Shown here one piece after another: positions 1 through 6,500 of a stretch of DNA of 14,749 nt. Below the pieces are notes generated by a model. The model was not told the DNA's origin and made no database searches. It saw only the letters and a program-made list of their open reading frames with translations. Source of the DNA: Methanosarcinaceae archaeon (lineage in GTDB: Archaea > Halobacteriota > Methanosarcinia > Methanosarcinales > Methanosarcinaceae). Location of the stretch: positions 1 to 14,749 of the forward strand of contig JAUSPM010000038.1 of NCBI GenBank assembly GCA_030655675.1. The letters run 5' to 3'. A program made the position numbers and the translations under genes. Positions within the stretch are counted from its first letter, which is position 1. Each line of letters starts with the position of its first letter.

Positions 1-186
1 TTTAGCTACGGGAACGTGATCCCAAACAAAATACTCGTTATCCCTCTCGACCTACTTAGATAGTAGGTGACAAGATACATTTTTTTGTTGCTCTTGCAAT
101 AAGGGGTATATACGAACAAAGACAGCAGGGAAAAGTGAGCAGGGATAATAAACACTTGTTAGATCATTTTTATCCCGGATCAAACC
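1..186. other. non-coding flank 3' of the intron remnant
   Basis: No protein or RNA gene could be recognised here. The reading frame that crosses it on the minus strand runs through the conserved RNA domain V next door and has no recognisable protein family, so it is not called. The only local structure is a small hairpin at 50-68. If the intron remnant at 187-258 is read correctly, this stretch would be its 3' exon or the DNA that flanked the insertion. Confidence 0.5.
50..68. repeat. perfect 7-bp hairpin followed by a T run
   Basis: ACCTACT (50-56) and AGTAGGT (62-68) are exact inverted repeats around a five-base loop. On the plus strand a run of seven T follows at 80-86, so the hairpin could be part of a terminator for something read into the window from the left. 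No such gene is visible, and the role is speculative. Confidence 0.3.
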
Positions 187-258
187 GAATAAAGAAGAGC
201 GATTACTCGCCTTCCATCTTCTAAGAACGGTACGTGAAAGTTTTCCTCCATACCGCTC
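187..258 (-). mobile_element. group II intron 3' end remnant (domains V and VI)
   Basis: Read on the minus strand, 258 to 225 is exactly 34 nt and folds as group II intron domain V. It starts GAGC (containing the catalytic AGC triad) and ends GTACCGTTC. Positions 1-9 pair with 26-34, there is a two-base AC bulge at 24-25, and an upper stem of 5 bp closes a four-base loop. The loop is AAAA instead of the usual GAAA. Domain VI follows after a short linker: outer stem AGAAG/CTTCT and inner stem GCGA/TCGC around a GTAA loop, ending near 187. No intron-encoded reverse transcriptase lies in the 500 bases upstream (towards higher coordinates), and no domain I hallmarks were found. This is therefore best read as a 5'-truncated copy. 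The exact 3' splice site is not settled. Confidence 0.7.
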
Positions 259-280
259 AAGCCCCCCCATAATCCATATC

Positions 281-303
281 GTAAACCGCCGCAGGCAGCA
301 CAT
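281..303 (-). repeat. GC-rich palindromic element, copy 1
   Basis: Minus strand ATGTGCTGCCTGCGGCGG, the same core as the two plus-strand copies at 475-496 and 667-689 with one base changed (GCTGCC for GCCGCC). The core is nearly self-complementary. It lies just upstream of the intron domain V and could mark the truncation point of the intron. Confidence 0.45.
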
Positions 304-391
304 CCCCTTCAATATGAAAAGAGTTGACAAATGTATGAAATATTCAAATATTTTGTTACGAATTAAATTGTAGTTAATTATTCATGAAAAA

Positions 392-450
392 GTAAACGCA
401 GAGGGTGTAAAGAGTTGTATTTTGTCTCTCTGTGTTCTCTGCTGTGTAAA
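392..450. repeat. degenerate CGCAGAG-type inverted repeat
   Basis: The left arm (about 395-414) carries CGCAGAGGGTGTAAAGAG. The reverse complement of the right arm (about 425-447) carries CAGCAGAGAACACAGAGAG. The arms share GCAGAG and AGAG with several mismatches between them, mostly purine-for-purine. It is the same type of sequence as the stronger repeat at 14070-14144. CGCAGAG-rich repeats between genes are familiar from many bacterial and archaeal genomes, but their function is not known. Confidence 0.5.
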
Positions 451-474
451 TTATTCATTAATTCTCAGTGTTTT

Positions 475-496
475 TGGAATATGCCGCCTGCGGCGG
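475..496 (+). repeat. GC-rich palindromic element, copy 2
   Basis: TGGAATATGCCGCCTGCGGCGG. Compared with copy 3 (667-689) it has one substitution and lacks one G. It can form a short, very stable GCCGC/GCGGC hairpin, and the flank continues to a matching TGCC/GGCA pair ending near 505. Confidence 0.5.
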
Positions 497-666
497 GTTG
501 TGGCATCGTCATCAAGACTGGAAAATCAAACACGTCATATCCAATAGTTATTTTTTTGTATTTGTTAAGATCGTTTTAATACCAGATCAATCCACCATCG
601 GCGGCGCATCCCGTCATTACGAATACGATTTTAGTTAACGATTTGTCTTATTCAAGTTAGTAGATA

Positions 667-689
667 TGGAATGTGCCGCCTGGCGGCGG
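667..689 (+). repeat. GC-rich palindromic element, copy 3
   Basis: TGGAATGTGCCGCCTGGCGGCGG, a near-exact direct repeat of copy 2. The GCCGCC/GGCGGC arms make a 6-bp GC hairpin. Three copies within 410 bases and none elsewhere in the window suggest a REP-like dispersed element, but only a genome-wide count could show this. Confidence 0.5.
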
Positions 690-762
690 TCGCACTGTTT
701 TTGTTTTCGATTCGTATATCCGATTTTTGCATCTGGAATATCAAATAACAGATACATTTTTT

Positions 763-1374
763 TTAAAAATGAGAGAGCATGTACATCTCACCATCAAAGA
801 CCATCTCAAAAATAAATTCACCACTTACGGGTCCTTCAATTACAACTCCCATGCCATGACCATTCACAACATCAAGATTTGTATCGATAACCCATCTACC
901 GCTTGCATCCTGCATTCCATTCATGAACAGGACAATATCTCCATTCAAGAACACGCGTTTTTTGACACCGTTCGAATACTGATACACGATGGTATTATTC
1001 TCAACAACCCATATCGAATCTGTGAGATTCCCATTAGTATCAGGATCTGGATCAACACCAAACCCAATAAATCGTACATTATCCGGCAGGGATAGTTCAA
1101 CAACACACATCGAACCATCGGCACTGCGCCTATCCAGAAGATCTCGGGCCGCACCCCGTTGAACCGATGTGATCTTGAGTGCAGCATCTGTGATCTGCTC
1201 ATCAACATCTGCACCCTGTATGACTGGCATGACATTTCCCCACGAAACTGCGATAAGTAACATCACAACACCCGTGAGTGCCAGATACACCACGAGTTTG
1301 AGTGGAATGGTATCCACTCCGCGAGTATCGTTCCAGAAAGCACTCATTCTACCTGACATCTTGTCTGTATCCAT
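763..1374 (-). CDS. pilin-like membrane-anchored hypothetical protein
   Basis: A 203-residue protein whose specific family I do not recognise. The N-terminus has a short polar leader ending in NDTRG, then one hydrophobic segment at about residues 26-45, then a soluble domain rich in beta-forming residues with a repeated pattern of short hydrophobic strands. The leader (charged residue plus Gly, then a hydrophobic helix) resembles archaeal class III (type IV pilin) signal peptides cut by PibD/FlaK-type peptidases, so a pilin-like or pseudopilin-like surface role is inferred. The ATG at 1374 is chosen. A TTG at 1389 would add five residues and start 6 bases after the XTP pyrophosphatase stop. 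Neither start has a strong ribosome site. The close spacing makes it the last gene of the kae1 operon. It ends with TAA. Confidence 0.6.
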   Translation of the reverse strand: MDTDKMSGRMSAFWNDTRGVDTIPLKLVVYLALTGVVMLLIAVSWGNVMPVIQGADVDEQITDAALKITSVQRGAARDLLDRRSADGSMCVVELSLPDNVRFIGFGVDPDPDTNGNLTDSIWVVENNTIVYQYSNGVKKRVFLNGDIVLFMNGMQDASGRWVIDTNLDVVNGHGMGVVIEGPVSGEFIFEMVFDGEMYMLSHF

Positions 1375-1395
1375 ATTCCATCGCACCAAATGGTT

Positions 1396-1941
1396 TCAAT
1401 CCAGCCAGTCAAAGAACTTATCCAATGCCCTGCGGCGATGTGACAGTGTATTTTTCACCGCGTCACCGAGTTCACCAAACGTTTGTCCTTCATATTCGAA
1501 TATGGGGTCATACCCAAAACCGCCGCTTCCGCGTTCTTCGTATGCGATATTCCCCTCAACCGTGCCGGTAAACACAACAGGCTCGCCGCCCGGTTCACAA
1601 TATCCGACAACGGATCTAAATGTGGCACTCCTGTCAGTCTCATCTTCCATCAATTTCAAGACCCGCAGATTGCCAAGATTCTCTTCCACAAATGCAGAAT
1701 ATGGACCAGGGAATCCGTTCAAAGCATGTATGAACAATCCTGAATCGTCCACCATGACCGGCATATTCAATTTTTCAGCAGCCCATTTTGCACCGTATGA
1801 TGCAATGGGTTCAAGTTCATCTTCCTGAAGTTCAGGATAACCGTGGTTATTCTGGATCACCTCAATATCCTTTGCTGCAAGGATATCTTTCGCTTCCCTC
1901 AGTTTCCCCTTGTTTCCTGTAACAAATACGATCTTACGCAT
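1396..1941 (-). CDS. XTP/dITP diphosphatase (RdgB/HAM1 family)
   Basis: Non-canonical purine NTP pyrophosphatase of 181 residues, the usual family size. It hydrolyses XTP, ITP and dITP to the monophosphate plus pyrophosphate, keeping deaminated purines out of DNA and RNA. Visible family motifs: TGNKGK near residues 8-13 (substrate and phosphate binding), DDSGLF at 65-70 (catalytic Asp), FGYDPIF at 142-148, and SHR at 167-169 near the C-terminus. The ATG at 1941 is preferred over a longer frame reaching 1971 because homologues begin with MxxIxFVTGN and because GAGGT (1946-1950) sits four bases upstream. The first 8 bases overlap the end of bud32, so translation is probably coupled. It ends with TGA. 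The same neighbourhood (kae1, bud32, HAM1) is common in euryarchaea. Confidence 0.93.
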   Translation of the reverse strand: MRKIVFVTGNKGKLREAKDILAAKDIEVIQNNHGYPELQEDELEPIASYGAKWAAEKLNMPVMVDDSGLFIHALNGFPGPYSAFVEENLGNLRVLKLMEDETDRSATFRSVVGYCEPGGEPVVFTGTVEGNIAYEERGSGGFGYDPIFEYEGQTFGELGDAVKNTLSHRRRALDKFFDWLD

Positions 1942-2506
1942 ATCTACCTCTTTTCTCAATCTCTTTAACACGTTTTATGACATCATCGGCATTTTCGAAT
2001 GTTTTGCCGTATCCTTTGCAGAATGCTTCGATGAGTTTTTCATGGTCTTTATGTGTACTCTCAAATGTCTGGAACAGCACATGCACATCCACTCCCTGTG
2101 ATTCCACGATACTGCTAACGAATGCAAGCCCGAAATCGATTAGGTATATCTTGTCGTCATGGAGTATCATATTGGATGTGGTAAGGTCTCCATGGATGAT
2201 GCCGCCACTGTGAAGCCGTCCAACGATCTCACCCACGCGCTCACTCAACAGCGGGGTTATGACGTTTTTGATCGGCTCCCCTGTGATATATTCCATTTTA
2301 ATCGTGGAGCCATTGATATCATAGATAATTGGTGTAGGAACCCCTACTCGTCTTGCTTCAGACATCAGGCGTGCTTCGGCACGTGTCCGCTCTTTGCGAA
2401 TCCGCTCATCCAGTTCCACCAGACGATAGCGCTTTGGCACACGCTCTTTTATAATAACCCCATCTTCAAGATGGACTGTTGCTTCTGCGCCGCTTGTGAG
2501 GTACAT
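1934..2506 (-). CDS. bud32: KEOPS complex kinase/ATPase Bud32
   Basis: Small atypical protein kinase (190 residues) of the KEOPS complex, which works with Kae1 to make N6-threonylcarbamoyladenosine (t6A) at position 37 of ANN-decoding tRNAs. The sequence shows the beta-strand lysine in VIIKER (K20), the catalytic loop HGDLTTSN at residues 105-112, and the DFG motif in LIDFGLA (D124). Typical for Bud32, the canonical kinase C-lobe is truncated. The start ATG directly follows the Kae1 TAG stop in the same frame, with no bases between. A G-rich tract (GGGGGG) lies about nine bases upstream of the ATG and could act as a weak ribosome site. In several euryarchaea, including Methanocaldococcus and Methanosarcina, Kae1 and Bud32 are one fused protein; here they are divided by one codon. 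It ends with TAA. Confidence 0.95.
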   Translation of the reverse strand: MYLTSGAEATVHLEDGVIIKERVPKRYRLVELDERIRKERTRAEARLMSEARRVGVPTPIIYDINGSTIKMEYITGEPIKNVITPLLSERVGEIVGRLHSGGIIHGDLTTSNMILHDDKIYLIDFGLAFVSSIVESQGVDVHVLFQTFESTHKDHEKLIEAFCKGYGKTFENADDVIKRVKEIEKRGRYA

Positions 2507-3523
2507 CTATTTAGTCCCCCCGATCCCGGGATCTTCGGCGATCCATGTAACCTCAACATCATCAGGTCTGAAATTGGGATTGACATGTGACCTGTCGATA
2601 TCCGTCACAGTGCCGGATTCAAACATAATAAGTCCTAAGTATGCGATCATCGCACCGTTGTCGCCCATGAATCGTTTTTCCGGTACGTAGAATGATGCAC
2701 CCCGGTCATCGCACATGATGTCAAGCATTTCCCGCAGGCGCATATTTGCACCCACTCCGCCTGCCAATAGCACTTCACTCTTGCCGGTGTGTGCAAGTGC
2801 GCGCTCGGTAACTTCCACCATCATTGCAAAGGCAGTTTCCTGAAATGAATAACATACATCTTCAATAGATGCATGTTTCAGTGCATCCGTTGCTGCGGTT
2901 GAGAGTCCCGAAAATGAGAAATCCATACCTTTGACCACGTAGGGCAGGGGAATGTATCCGTCTGCATTTTTGGCGTATTCTTCGATCTTCGGACCGCCGG
3001 GATGGCTCAATCCGGCATTGCGTGCAAATTTATCAAATGCATTCCCGATGCCGATATCAAGAGTTTCTCCAAATACGCGGTACTTCCCCATACGGTATGC
3101 GAGTACCTGTGAATTGGCACCACTTACGTAAAGTACAACAGGGTCAGATGCGGGAGTTTTCCATCTTCCGACCTCGATATGTGCTATACAGTGGTTGACT
3201 CCCACAAGAGGGATATTCAGGGAAAGTGAAAGCATTCTTGCTGCGGTTGCAACAGTACGAAGACATGGTCCAAGCCCTGGCCCCTGGGAAAAGGCGATAG
3301 CATCAATGTTACCGATGTTTACGCCGTGTTGTTTCCCTTCATCAAGAAGGTCGCGTATTACTTGAGATGCATATTTTGCATGGTGCTGTGCGGCTTCACG
3401 CGGATGAATTCCACCTGTTGGTGGGCGGTAGGTCTCTGTGACCTCCGCCACAACATCGTTTTCATTCACTATGGCTGCGCTCAGGTTCCATGCGGTGCCT
3501 TCAATTCCAAGAACGGTTGTCAA
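2507..3523 (-). CDS. kae1: tRNA t6A synthase catalytic subunit Kae1
   Basis: Kae1/TsaD/Qri7 family protein, 338 residues. It transfers the threonylcarbamoyl group from TC-AMP to A37 of tRNA within the KEOPS complex. The N-terminus GIEGTAWNLSAA is the archaeal Kae1 signature (GIEGTA where bacteria have GIETSCD). The metal-binding HxxxH is seen as H111 and H115 in NHCIAHIE, and the third ligand is D288 in MGDNGAM. FSQGPGLGPCLR (78-89) and LLAGGVGANMRLR are further family motifs. The start is TTG, supported by AGGAG at 3533-3537 nine bases upstream; no ATG lies nearby. The stop is TAG and is followed at once by the Bud32 ATG in frame. It is the first gene of a four-gene block with bud32, the XTP pyrophosphatase and the pilin-like gene. 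Confidence 0.96.
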   Translation of the reverse strand: MTTVLGIEGTAWNLSAAIVNENDVVAEVTETYRPPTGGIHPREAAQHHAKYASQVIRDLLDEGKQHGVNIGNIDAIAFSQGPGLGPCLRTVATAARMLSLSLNIPLVGVNHCIAHIEVGRWKTPASDPVVLYVSGANSQVLAYRMGKYRVFGETLDIGIGNAFDKFARNAGLSHPGGPKIEEYAKNADGYIPLPYVVKGMDFSFSGLSTAATDALKHASIEDVCYSFQETAFAMMVEVTERALAHTGKSEVLLAGGVGANMRLREMLDIMCDDRGASFYVPEKRFMGDNGAMIAYLGLIMFESGTVTDIDRSHVNPNFRPDDVEVTWIAEDPGIGGTK

Positions 3524-3532
3524 TGTAATTTT

Positions 3533-3537
3533 CTCCT
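3533..3537 (-). promoter_or_regulatory. ribosome binding site deciding the TTG start of kae1
   Basis: AGGAG on the minus strand, nine bases upstream of the TTG at 3523. No in-frame ATG is close by, so this site supports TTG as the real start. Confidence 0.65.
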
Positions 3538-3584
3538 GCGGATCACCTATATTGATAATCAGTTCTAAATGCTTACATCAACAC

Positions 3585-6500
3585 TTAACTTTGCCGTTTT
3601 TGAATATAGAGATATGCGCCCGCTATGATGGTTAAAATGAGCGCACCGATCAGGAGATTACTCCATATTGATGTTTCTTCCTCAACGGTTTCTGTTTCTG
3701 GAACTAAGGTGGCAGTTTCAACAGACTGCTCTTCAACCGGTTGCAAAGATTCTGTTACGGTATCACTTTTGATGGATACCTGTGATGATATCGTGTTTTT
3801 ATTAGCTGTTATTGCAAATGGTGAAAAACCTGGTGTTTGCGATTCGAAATAGATGTATGTGGCATCTTCACCTGTTTTTGTAGTTTGCAGTGTACTCCAG
3901 ACGTCTTGGGAATAGCGGTTGAGTTTGATGGAATTCTCATCGATGCGGTTATCCTGTATCCATGATCTTTTGACCCTAAACCCTATTACAGGATTCTCAA
4001 TATTGTGCTCTGTTGCATACCCGGCCTTGCCTAACCAGATGTTCATATTCTTGTAAACTATGCCGGATGGTGCCTGTTTGACCAGCGCGGATGTATTTTT
4101 TAACACTTCGGTTGTTGCACTTATGTAGCCGGCACTTGTCAATGCTTTGTATTTTATGTACTGAATATCATTTCCACCCTCGCGAAAGGTGAAAGAGACA
4201 TTTGTATTTGCACTAATGTAGACGCGTGAAACATCCTTTAATTCGATATTCTCATATTCTTCACCGCTGGTACCTCCTCCACCACCGCCACCGCTACTGG
4301 ATGGTTTTTCAGGAGAAGTTTGAATGACATTTATGGATGTGGTGTTGATGTTTCCACTAGCGTCAGTGACATTTGCATAGATGGTGTTTGTACCGAGTGA
4401 AATTGGCACCGATGCTGCTATGAAGGTTCCGCTGAAGTTTATAAGCGTGGTTGGTGCATTAATATCATTAACCGTGACCACTGGCGATGAACCGGTACCA
4501 TTGACTGCACCTAAAATTGTGATTGAACTTGCAGTTGTGGAGTAACCATCTGCCGGTGAGGTTATACCGATCATTGGCTTGACGTTATCGATGTAGAATG
4601 TCCATGAATAGTTCGCTGTGTGCCCTTCGTTGTCTGAAACATTGAATGTGATGTTGACGGTCTCGCCGTGGTTGTATGAAGTAGTTGTATTGGAGAAGTT
4701 ATAGGTAAAGGCGGAACTTGTATTTGCAAGTAGCACCTGCATGCCGTTTACGGTCATATTTGCACTGCTTACATTGATACCTGAACCGATGTCTGTAGCG
4801 TTGATACTGATTGTAGGTGTGAGGTTGTTTGTACCTGTTGCAGGCGTGTTGTTCGATAATGTAGGCGAGGTGGTGTCATTGACATATAGGATAATATTTA
4901 CACTTGTATTGGAATTCCCTGCATTATCAGTGGCATTTATGGGCAGATAGAATGTGCCGTTGCCAACTCCTGTTGCATTGCTATTTATCCAGTAGTTGTT
5001 GCCGGTGTTTTGCATCCCAACATTTGCGCCCCCTCTGATCGAGGAGAGGTTTATTGTCACACTGGAGATCCCGCTAAGATCATCTGTGATATTTACTGAT
5101 AATTTGGTTGTTTCAGTTCCGTTCGATTCGATTGTTTGAGGGGCTGCTGCCGCGTCTGTAAGTATTGGCGCATTGCCATCTACAGTAAATGACCAGTTGT
5201 AACTCATGAAATTATTGTTATTGTCGGTTGCATTGACTGTGACATTCACAATTTGCGTATATGTGAACGGTGTCGCTGTTTGATTATACACCATGTAGCC
5301 TCCGGCTATTGTGGTGTTTGCAATATCAACAATGGTGCCATTAACAGTCATCACGATACTGCTCAGGTTGACACCGGATGCGTTGTCTGTGATGTTTACA
5401 CTAATAAGTGGCGTGAGGTCATAGGTGGAAGAACCGTTTGCCGGAATCTCTCCAGATGCAGAGGGTGGCGTTGTGTCGTTGATGTTGATTATGACTGTAT
5501 CAGGTGTGCCGTAGTTTCCAATAGAATCATTGTATTGAATAGTATAATTGAAATCACCAAGACCAATGCTTGTGTTTACTGGAACTGTAATGTTTGTGTT
5601 GTTTTTCCACGTTGTTGGGGGTATGATCTGCGTGTCGTTTCTAAGTACCCAGTAGTAACCGGGGTGCAGGTCGTAGAGTTTCCAGTGATCGAAATTTGCG
5701 GTGGAGTTTGCGGAGAACTCTATGTTAGTGGGGGTGTTGGATGTGGGTGGGAGGGTGTCTGTTGTGTTTAGTGCAATATTCATGGATGTGTTCGAAATAC
5801 CAACATTATCTGTTGCGTTCACACCAAGATTAAATATTCCAAGTATGGTTGTGTTTGTAGTATATTGCCATATTCCACTGTTGTTTGTAAGCGGTTGTGC
5901 CGCTTGCCCACCTATTGCAGTTAGATTCATAGTAACTGATGCGATTCCATCAGGATCGGTCACAGTTACATTGAATATTGTATCATCAGTTCCATTTGCT
6001 TCTATTATAGAAGGATTTGCGGTTGCAGATGTCATCAAAGGTTCAGCATTAATTGCACCTGATATCACTAATGCGAACGGCTGGGGTCCATCTGGTATAT
6101 TTGTTCCAGTTACTTTAATGGTGTATAGTCCGACTGTTGGTGACAACAATTTGACTTGTTCAACATTGTTTGTATCGTCACCGCCGTTTCCAAGATAACT
6201 GTTATCGGGGCCTGTTACATTCAAATCGAGGTTGTTTACCAGCATTTTTCCAACAAAAGTTGCAGCTGGGTAATCAGTCCATACAAGAGTTACAATGAGT
6301 GGTTCAGAGCTGCTATTGATATAGTAACTTACATTCCATGAATTTGAAATTGTCAGGCTGATATTATCGTGATATCGCATCGTACGTGGCGATGTGGGAA
6401 ACAGGGATTTTTCGATATCCACACGCCCCCATCCTTGATCATTAGTTGGAAGACTCATGTTGGCGGCACCATTGATCAAAGTGGCTTTTATCAGGGCGGC

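Larger units (their letters stand above)
259..762. other. intergenic region with repeats, no gene seen
   Basis: About 500 bases without a supportable gene. It is AT-rich except for three GC-rich palindromic elements and contains one degenerate CGCAGAG inverted repeat, each listed separately. A stretch near 591-616 (CGGCGGCGCATCC) may be a fourth partial copy of the GC-rich element. The plus-strand frame that starts at 673 begins inside one of these elements and runs antisense to the better supported gene at 763-1374, so it is not called. Confidence 0.5.

Noticed and set aside
52..330. 92-codon minus-strand frame as a protein gene
   Set aside because: It runs through the conserved 34-nt domain V and domain VI of a group II intron; the RNA fold explains the sequence and the peptide has no recognised family.
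688..695. GTGCGACC on the minus strand as the 5' end of an ORF-less group II intron ending near 187
   Set aside because: The eight bases fit the intron 5' consensus, but the 430 bases between contain no domain I hallmarks, are filled with other repeats, and do not fold convincingly; a chance match beside a GC-rich palindrome is more likely.
673..1095. 140-codon plus-strand frame
   Set aside because: It begins inside a repeat element and lies antisense to the pilin-like gene, which has a leader, membrane helix and operon spacing in its favour.
5253..6198. Long plus-strand frames antisense to the protease
   Set aside because: They are rich in Cys/Val or Val/Ile in the way expected from the complement of Asn/Thr-rich repeats, with no start signals or family features.
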